Assembly: GCF_000243395.2 (NCBI RefSeq)
Contig: NZ_CM001484.1
Span: 3,714,524 to 3,778,523 of the forward strand
Direction of reading: 5' to 3'
DNA from: Saccharomonospora glauca K62
GTDB lineage: Bacteria; Actinomycetota; Actinomycetes; Mycobacteriales; Pseudonocardiaceae
DNA: 64,000 bases
Shown: in pieces, positions 58,629 through 64,000 of the stretch
Layout of the letters: every line of letters starts with the position of its first letter
Numbering within the stretch: the first letter of the stretch is position 1
Translations under genes and position numbers: made by a program
The notes under the pieces: model-generated
Told to the model about the DNA's origin: nothing
Seen by the model: the letters and a program-made list of their open reading frames with translations, nothing else
Database searches by the model: none

Positions 58629-59234
58629 GTGATCGGACGCGGCATGCGGGGCGAGGCGAGCGGAATCAGCCTTGCCTCGCACACCGCGCACCCCGACTGG
58701 CGGGAGTTGGGGGAGAACCGCAAGGTGAGGTTCGCGTCGGTCACCGTCACCGACAACTCCAACTGGGTGGATCGGGACGCGGTCGCGCAGTTGACCGAAG
58801 CCTTGGACGCCGGCGTCCGCGCGGGAATCCGGCATCTCGGCCGCCCCGGCTCCCCGCAGGACCAGGCCCGACACGTGGCGCGCGTCGGCAAACCCCTCGG
58901 CGCGTTCGCCCCCGGCATGCTCGCGCCGACCCTGGACGCCCGCGCCGAGGGAGTCGACGACCGGTTCGTCCGCGCCTGGATCAAGACGCTGCGGCAGGAG
59001 GCCGCGATCCTGCGCGTGCTGGTGTACGCCGAGGCGGAGCACTGGCTGCACCGCTTCCATCCCGACAAGTGGGCCGACGATGACGTCGTGCTGTGGTCGG
59101 CGTGGCACAACGGCGTACCCCGCCGCGCCGGGTGGTTCCACCCCCGGCTCGGGTTGCACGAACACACCGGGGACGGCCGCGTCGGCCACCACAGGCTGGT
59201 CTACCCGTTCACCCTCGCCGACGTGCTCCTGTAG
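58629..59234 (+). CDS. Unrecognised conserved-looking protein, 201 aa
   Basis: I do not recognise a family. The protein is soluble, rich in Arg, His and Trp (WRELGENRKVRFASVTV; HWLHRFHPDKWADDDVV; HPRLGLHEHTGD), with no signal peptide or membrane helix. Codon usage fits the genome and no competing frame is better, so it is probably real. It begins 207 nt from the divergent SdpI-like gene and ends 10 nt before the converging DUF4185 gene. Confidence 0.6.
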   Translation: MIGRGMRGEASGISLASHTAHPDWRELGENRKVRFASVTVTDNSNWVDRDAVAQLTEALDAGVRAGIRHLGRPGSPQDQARHVARVGKPLGAFAPGMLAPTLDARAEGVDDRFVRAWIKTLRQEAAILRVLVYAEAEHWLHRFHPDKWADDDVVLWSAWHNGVPRRAGWFHPRLGLHEHTGDGRVGHHRLVYPFTLADVLL

Positions 59235-59243
59235 CCGGACCGG

Positions 59244-60230
59244 TCAGTCGAGCAGCAGTCGGGTGCGGGTGAGATAGACGTTGTACGGCCCCCACTGGGA
59301 CACCAGGTAGTACAGGTCCGGACCGGTGAGCGACCACGGGTGCAGATAGCCGCCGTAGACGGCCGGGTACTCGTCGCCGGAGACCACCACCTCGCCCACC
59401 GTCCACGGCCCGATCAGCCGCGGCGCCGAACGCAGCACGATGCCGCGACGGGTCTCGTCGAGGTGCATGAGCAACCACCGACCGAGGTCCCGGTGGAAAC
59501 CGAGCGACATCTCCCCCAGCGGACCGTCGACCACCACCGCGGCCGCCCGCGCGCGACGGCTCCACCCCGAACCGGTCCAGTACTCGAATGCCCGCGTGGC
59601 GGGCAACGCGGCCGGGGCCGCCCTGGCCAGATAGGCGTCGCCGTAGCGGCCGTTGGTGGTGCCCAGCAGGTACACGTGGCCGTCCGCCGGGGCGAACGCG
59701 CCGAGCTGGAACCGGCTGTCGCCCCACCGGTTCGACCAGCGCGCGTCCCGCGGCTTGTCCCACGTCCACCCGCCGTCACGGGAGACGGCGATGCCCGCGT
59801 GGTTGGTTCGCCACCTGCCCGGCCGGAGCCACGCCCGTACCGACATGTAGTGCAGGTAGTGCATCCCGGCCACGGCGATACCGCTGTTGGGGATCACCGT
59901 GATCTCGCGCCCGGAGCCCGAGGGCAGCACCTGGGCAGCGGTGCCGTCCTCACGCGCCACCACACCGTCGAGTCGCAGTCCCGTGGCGAGGTCCCGGTCG
60001 GTGGAGTACGCCAGCACGTTGCGACGCCAGTCGGCGTGTCCCGGTCCGGGCCCGCTGCCGCCCCAACCGCGGCCGTAGGTGTCGCCGAACGCCAACCACA
60101 CCCGGCCGTCCCCGCCGTCCCAGGGAATGCCGAGGTCGGTGGCGTGAATGCCGAATCGCTCGGCGGTGCGTCCCGGCGAGCCCTCCCCGGTCACGGGCCC
60201 GATCCGCGTCGTCTCGCCCACACGCACCAC
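59244..60230 (-). CDS. DUF4185 domain protein
   Basis: 328 aa, GTG start (several in a row). DUF4185 beta-propeller-like repeats: TDLGIPWDGGDGRVWLAFGDT near the start, GIAVSRDGGWTWDKPRDARW, FQLGAFAPADGHVYLLGTTNGRYGDAYLAR and PWSLTGPDLYYLVSQWGPYNVYLTR. A five-bladed glycosidase-like fold is known for relatives; mycobacterial members act on cell-wall arabinan, so a secreted arabinanase role is conceivable. No signal peptide is visible from this start; a longer N-terminus may exist. Confidence 0.78.
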   Translation of the reverse strand: MVRVGETTRIGPVTGEGSPGRTAERFGIHATDLGIPWDGGDGRVWLAFGDTYGRGWGGSGPGPGHADWRRNVLAYSTDRDLATGLRLDGVVAREDGTAAQVLPSGSGREITVIPNSGIAVAGMHYLHYMSVRAWLRPGRWRTNHAGIAVSRDGGWTWDKPRDARWSNRWGDSRFQLGAFAPADGHVYLLGTTNGRYGDAYLARAAPAALPATRAFEYWTGSGWSRRARAAAVVVDGPLGEMSLGFHRDLGRWLLMHLDETRRGIVLRSAPRLIGPWTVGEVVVSGDEYPAVYGGYLHPWSLTGPDLYYLVSQWGPYNVYLTRTRLLLD

Positions 60231-60293
60231 GCCCTCGACGTAGCCGGGAAGGCCACCGGGGAAACACGCGGCGGGACGTTCGGGGCCGCAGCC

Positions 60294-60608
60294 TCAGCTC
60301 GCGAACCTGAGCCCCACGACACCACCGATGATCATTGCCAGGCACAGCAGCCGCAGCACGCTCGCGGGCTCGTGCAACACGACCATGCCGTACAGGGCGG
60401 TGCCGACCGCGCCGATACCCACCCACACCGCGTATCCCGTGCCGACCGGGATGGTGCGCAGCGCGTACGCCAACCCGGCCATGCTCGCCCCCAACGCCAC
60501 CAGGAACAACAGCGACGGCCACAGCCGCGAGAACCCTCGGGACGCCTCCAACGCGGCGGCCCACACGGTCTCCAGCACACCGGACACGACGAGAACGACC
60601 CACGCCAC
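60294..60608 (-). CDS. Small multidrug resistance family exporter (SugE/Gdx-like)
   Basis: 104 aa, GTG start, four helices. Essential Glu in GVLETVWAAALEASRGF (Glu13) and the VGTGYAVWVGIGAVGTALYGM segment of helix 3. The W and A context after Glu is closer to Gdx/SugE (guanidinium exporters) than to EmrE. Works as a dual-topology dimer; no second SMR gene or guanidine riboswitch seen. Lies 5 nt after rsmI. Confidence 0.87.
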   Translation of the reverse strand: MAWVVLVVSGVLETVWAAALEASRGFSRLWPSLLFLVALGASMAGLAYALRTIPVGTGYAVWVGIGAVGTALYGMVVLHEPASVLRLLCLAMIIGGVVGLRFAS

Positions 60609-60613
60609 GGCTT

Positions 60614-61438
60614 TCAGCTCCGGTCCCGCAACACGGCGTCGTAGAGCTCCTTCTTCGAGATCCCCGCTGCCCGCGCGACCTCGCCCGCAGCCGACTTCAG
60701 CCGCTCACCCGCCTCCACGCGGGTTCGCACCTCCGCCACCAGATCCTCAACAGCGACGGCCCGCGGCGCGGCGCCCTCCAGCACCACGGTGATCTCACCG
60801 CGTACGCCGTCGGCCGCCCACGCGGCCAGCTCCCCGAGCCCGCCGCGCCGTACCTCCTCGTACGTCTTGGTCAGCTCCCGGCACACGGCGGCCCTGCGGT
60901 CGGCGCCGAGCACGTCGGCGGCCTCGGCCAACGTCGTGGCCAACCGGTGCGGCGACTCGAAGAACACCACGGTGCGGGGCTGCTGCGCCAACTCCCGTAG
61001 CCAGCGCGCCCGCTCCCCCGGCTTGCGAGGCGCGAAGCCGTCGAAGCAGAAGCGGTCGGTCGGCAGTCCCGAGACCGCGAGTGCCGTCGTCACCGCGGAG
61101 GGGCCCGGCACGCAGGTCACCGGCACACCCTCCTCCACGCACGCGGCGACGAGCCGGTAACCGGGGTCGGAGACGCTCGGCATTCCGGCGTCGGTGACGA
61201 GAACCACGGTTCGTCCCTCCCGCAGTGCCTCCAGCAACTTCGGCAGGCGCGCGGACTCGACGTCCTCGTAGAAACTCACCACCCGGCCCCGTGGCGTCAC
61301 CCCGAGAGCGGTCGCGAGCGCCCTGAAACGCCTGGTGTCCTCGGCTGCCACCACGTCCGCCTCGGCCAGGACCTCGGTCAGGCGGGGCGAGGCGTCACGG
61401 GAGTCACCGAGCGGAGTCGCGGCCAGGATGAGAGTCAC
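60614..61438 (-). CDS. rsmI: 16S rRNA (cytidine-1402-2'-O)-methyltransferase
   Basis: 274 aa, GTG start. Tetrapyrrole-methylase-fold: ATPLGDSRDASPRLTEVL, VAAEDTRRFRALATALG, LVTDAGMPSVSDPGY, CVPGPSAVTTALAVSG and FFESPHRLATTL. Methylates C1402 in the decoding centre. Equivalent of Rv1003, adjacent to pmt as in mycobacteria. Confidence 0.95.
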   Translation of the reverse strand: MTLILAATPLGDSRDASPRLTEVLAEADVVAAEDTRRFRALATALGVTPRGRVVSFYEDVESARLPKLLEALREGRTVVLVTDAGMPSVSDPGYRLVAACVEEGVPVTCVPGPSAVTTALAVSGLPTDRFCFDGFAPRKPGERARWLRELAQQPRTVVFFESPHRLATTLAEAADVLGADRRAAVCRELTKTYEEVRRGGLGELAAWAADGVRGEITVVLEGAAPRAVAVEDLVAEVRTRVEAGERLKSAAGEVARAAGISKKELYDAVLRDRS

Positions 61439-61471
61439 ATCGCCAGAGGCTAGCCCGTAGGATCGGGCCCC

Positions 61472-63043
61472 GTGACCGCACTCCTCACCCGTTCGTCGGC
61501 GGGCGGCGTGGGCCGGGCGCCACAGATCCTCGAGCCTCCGAGCGACCGCGAAGCCGCTCTGCTCGGCAGGCCCATGCCCGGCGACCGAATCCGCGCGCTG
61601 ATCGTCACGGTCGTGCTGACCGCGATCGGCGCGTTCGTGCGGCTAGTCGATCTCGGCGCTCCCACCGACAAGGGCACGCCGGTGTTCGACGAGAAACACT
61701 ACGTGCCGCAGGCGTGGCAGATGCTGCGTAACGGCGGCTACGAGGACAACTACGGCTACGAGCTGGTGGTGCACCCACCGCTGGCGAAACAACTCATCGC
61801 CATCGGCGAGTGGCTCTTCGGGTACAACGGCTGGGGCTGGCGGTTCAGCGCGGCCGTGGCCGGAGCCCTGATCGTGCTGCTCACCGTTCGGATCGCGCGC
61901 AGGCTGACCCGTTCCACGCTGCTCGGCGCGGTGGCCGGTGTCCTGGTGATCTGTGACGGCGTGCTGCATCTGCAGTCGCGGATGGGGATGCTCGACATCT
62001 TCATCGCGCTGTTCGTCCTCGCCGCGTTCGCGTGTCTGCTGTGCGACCGCGACCAAGTGCGCGAACGGTTGGCGATCGCCGTGCGCGCGGGTTGGGTCGA
62101 CGCCTCGCCGTACGGGCCGAGGCTCGGTTTTCGCTGGTGGCGGTTCGGCGCGGGGGTGTTGCTCGGGCTCGCCACGGCCGTGAAGTGGTCGGGCGCCTAC
62201 TGGGTGGTGGCCTTCGGTCTGCTGATCGTGGTCTTCGACGCCACCGCGCGCAAGACCGCCGGGGTGCGCAGGCCGTGGGTCGGAGCGGTCCGGCAGGACC
62301 TGCTCCCCGCCGTCTGGAACATCGGCGTGATCTCGGTGCTGGTGTACCTGGGGAGCTGGTGGGCCTGGTTCGCCAGTGAGACCGCCACCGACCGACACTA
62401 CGTGGAGATCACCGACGCCGACGCGGGAGCGTTCGCGTTCGTGCCGGAAGCTCTGCGGTCGTTGTTCCTCTACACCACCAACGTCCTCGACTTCCACAGC
62501 AACCTTCTCACCCCCGAGGACGATCCCCACCCGTGGGAGTCGAAGCCGTGGACGTGGCCGATGGGGCTGCGTCCGATGCTCTACTTCTACGAGGCGGGTC
62601 CGGAGGTCACCGGCTGCGGCGAGTCGGAGTGTGTGAGCGCCACGATGCTGATCGGCACCCCCGCCATGTGGTGGCTTTCGCTTCCCGTTCTGGGCTGGGG
62701 CCTGTGGCGGGCGGTGTTCCGTTCCGACTGGCGGTACGGGGCCGTGTTGGTGGGCTACCTCGCCGGTCTGCTGCCGTGGTTTCTCAACATCGACCGGCAG
62801 ATGTACTTCTTCTACGCCACCCCGCTCGCCCCGTTCCTGGCACTCGGACTGACGCTGGTGCTCGGCCAGATACTCGGCAGCGCTCGCGACGGGTACGAAC
62901 GGCGGGGCACCGGCCTGCTCGTCCTGTCGCTCTACCTGGGGCTGGTGGTCGCGAACTTCGCGTGGCTGTGGCCCATCCTGGTCGGCGACCCGATCACCTA
63001 CGACCGTTGGCAGGCGGAGCTGTGGTTGCCCTCGTGGCGGTGA
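61472..63043 (+). CDS. pmt: Polyprenyl-phosphate-mannose protein O-mannosyltransferase
   Basis: 523 aa, GTG start; about 10-11 membrane helices. GT39-type: acidic motif in PVFDEKHYVPQAWQML near the N-terminus (Asp-Glu), first external loop, and HSNLLTPEDDPHPWESKPW plus the WPMGLRPMLYFYEAG region. Transfers mannose from polyprenyl phosphate to Ser/Thr of exported proteins during Sec translocation (Rv1002c equivalent). Divergent from rsmI. Confidence 0.94.
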   Translation: MTALLTRSSAGGVGRAPQILEPPSDREAALLGRPMPGDRIRALIVTVVLTAIGAFVRLVDLGAPTDKGTPVFDEKHYVPQAWQMLRNGGYEDNYGYELVVHPPLAKQLIAIGEWLFGYNGWGWRFSAAVAGALIVLLTVRIARRLTRSTLLGAVAGVLVICDGVLHLQSRMGMLDIFIALFVLAAFACLLCDRDQVRERLAIAVRAGWVDASPYGPRLGFRWWRFGAGVLLGLATAVKWSGAYWVVAFGLLIVVFDATARKTAGVRRPWVGAVRQDLLPAVWNIGVISVLVYLGSWWAWFASETATDRHYVEITDADAGAFAFVPEALRSLFLYTTNVLDFHSNLLTPEDDPHPWESKPWTWPMGLRPMLYFYEAGPEVTGCGESECVSATMLIGTPAMWWLSLPVLGWGLWRAVFRSDWRYGAVLVGYLAGLLPWFLNIDRQMYFFYATPLAPFLALGLTLVLGQILGSARDGYERRGTGLLVLSLYLGLVVANFAWLWPILVGDPITYDRWQAELWLPSWR

Positions 63044-63099
63044 CCGGCACCGCCACGGGGCACGAGCCGACCACCGTCCGTGTCAGAGCTTTTCGAACC

Positions 63100-63969
63100 T
63101 CACTGCTGACGTGGCACGAGCTTCGTGACGGGACCGTCGGGCGACGTGCCCGCCCGTGACAGCCAGCCCTCCACCTCGCGATAGACGACGTTGAGAGTGG
63201 GCCGGTTGCGGGGCTGCGGGTCCAGTGACGCGGCGAGCAACCGCGCGTGGACGCTCTGCCTCGGCAGGTGGGTGGGGGCCTCGGCTCGGGCTGCCGCCAT
63301 GAGTGCCGCCATCGGGGTCTCCCGAGTGCCACGCGGAGGCTGTCCCGTCAACGCGTAGCTGACGGTGGCCGCGAGCTGCCAGGCGTCCGAAGCCGGGCTC
63401 GCGGGCGCGCCCGCCGCCGTCTCGGGGGCCACGTAGTCGGGGGTGCCCACCATCATGCCGGTGGCCGTCAACTTCGAGTCGCCCCTGCTACGGGCGATGC
63501 CGAAGTCGATGAGGTGTGCCACGCCCTGCGGGTCGACGATGATGTTGGAGGGCTTGATGTCGCGGTGCAGGACGCCCTTGCTGTGTGCCGCCGACAACGC
63601 GCTGGCCACGGTCGCCCACAGCCGGCCCGCCGCCACGTCGTCCAGCGGGCCACCGTTGTCGACGATCTCGGCCAGCGGCTGTCCTTCGAGGTACTCCATC
63701 ACGAGGGCGAGCCCGTCGGGCTCCTTCACGAGGTCGTAGACCCGCACGCAGTTGGGGTGGCTGAGGGCCGCCAGCGCACGGGCCTCCCGCTGCATGCGTT
63801 CCTCGGTCTCGGGGTCCGGAGCGTGGGCGATCTTGAGCGCCACCGTGCGACCGAGCTGGGTGTCCACGGCCTCCCACACGGTGCCGAACCCGCCGTGGCC
63901 CAGTCGGCGCACGCGGCGGAACCGACTGCTGCCCTGCTGCGCGCTGCCGGGCGGGGCGGGAACGGGCAT
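63100..63969 (-). CDS. Ser/Thr protein kinase, soluble
   Basis: 289 aa as seen; the frame stays open to the window edge, so the true start may lie further upstream. Hanks-type kinase: glycine loop LGHGGFGTVWEAV, Lys in VALKIA, catalytic HRDIKPSNI, DFGIARS and APE in GTPDYVAPE, all intact. After the kinase domain (about 15-265) only 25 residues remain: no membrane helix, no PASTA. It may phosphorylate cytosolic targets; no adjacent phosphatase. Confidence 0.88.
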   Translation of the reverse strand: MPVPAPPGSAQQGSSRFRRVRRLGHGGFGTVWEAVDTQLGRTVALKIAHAPDPETEERMQREARALAALSHPNCVRVYDLVKEPDGLALVMEYLEGQPLAEIVDNGGPLDDVAAGRLWATVASALSAAHSKGVLHRDIKPSNIIVDPQGVAHLIDFGIARSRGDSKLTATGMMVGTPDYVAPETAAGAPASPASDAWQLAATVSYALTGQPPRGTRETPMAALMAAARAEAPTHLPRQSVHARLLAASLDPQPRNRPTLNVVYREVEGWLSRAGTSPDGPVTKLVPRQQ

Positions 63970-64000
63970 CGGCCCCGGCGTCGCCGCGAGCTCCGTGGGT

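Overview
The window is chromosomal DNA from a high-GC actinomycete. GTG starts are common, and the right-hand half follows the mycobacterial core order pmt-rsmI ... metG-tatD-rpfB-ksgA-ispE ... pth-rplY-prs-glmU-tRNA-Gln ... mfd-mazG-lipoprotein-eno-ftsB-like-DUF501-ppx. A member of the Pseudonocardiaceae (Saccharomonospora/Amycolatopsis-like) is my best guess; this is inference from synteny and gene style, with no 16S rRNA gene in view.

Positions 1-7463: an exported iron-siderophore binding protein under an iron box, then a partner-switching signalling island. A leftward operon rsbR-rsbS-rsbT-(ATPase+PP2C)-(GAF+PP2C) has overlapping reading frames. It is flanked by three rightward regulators: a small RsbW-like protein, a STAS antagonist and an RsbW-like kinase. 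No sigma factor gene is in sight. A nitroreductase-hemerythrin fusion closes the region.

Positions 7823-16301: a sugar-alcohol catabolic locus. It has a polyol permease, a DeoR-type repressor and a tight six-gene operon: HAD phosphatase, DhaK-DhaL kinase, RpiB isomerase, D-2-hydroxyacid dehydrogenase, FGGY kinase and class II aldolase. Near-identical palindromes (GTTAACTTAAC core) sit in front of the permease and the operon, so the locus is probably one regulon. The kinase-isomerase pair points to tetrulose (erythrulose) catabolism; the second kinase and the aldolase imply a second branch. No conventional polyol dehydrogenase is encoded. This is the best candidate for an undescribed pathway.

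Positions 16286-25189: mixed genes: TMEM175-like channel, MHS-family transporter, membrane-anchored unknown, TspO, an unusual tRNA with anticodon UAA and a short variable loop, type II NADH dehydrogenase, a decayed monooxygenase-like pseudogene, family 5 uracil-DNA glycosylase, an S10-type carboxypeptidase, and a 21-bp tandem repeat.

Positions 25183-57886: the conserved core. It covers cell-wall turnover (lytic transglycosylase, RpfB), division (FtsB-like, two DivIVA-like mini-proteins), glycolysis (eno), DNA repair (mfd), nucleotide hygiene (mazG), UDP-GlcNAc and PRPP synthesis (glmU, prs), translation (rplY, pth, ksgA, metG), isoprenoids (ispE) and lipid enzymes (acyl-AMP ligase, desaturase). 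Accessory genes in it are a TPR-GGDEF protein with two TTA codons, a PQQ-type sugar dehydrogenase lipoprotein, an ABC-F protein and an orphan MetN-like ATPase with altered catalytic residues.

Positions 58017-64000: SdpI-like membrane protein, an unrecognised 201-aa protein, a DUF4185 protein, an SMR exporter, rsmI, pmt (protein O-mannosylation) and a soluble Ser/Thr protein kinase at the right edge. No insertion sequence, prophage or CRISPR array was seen.
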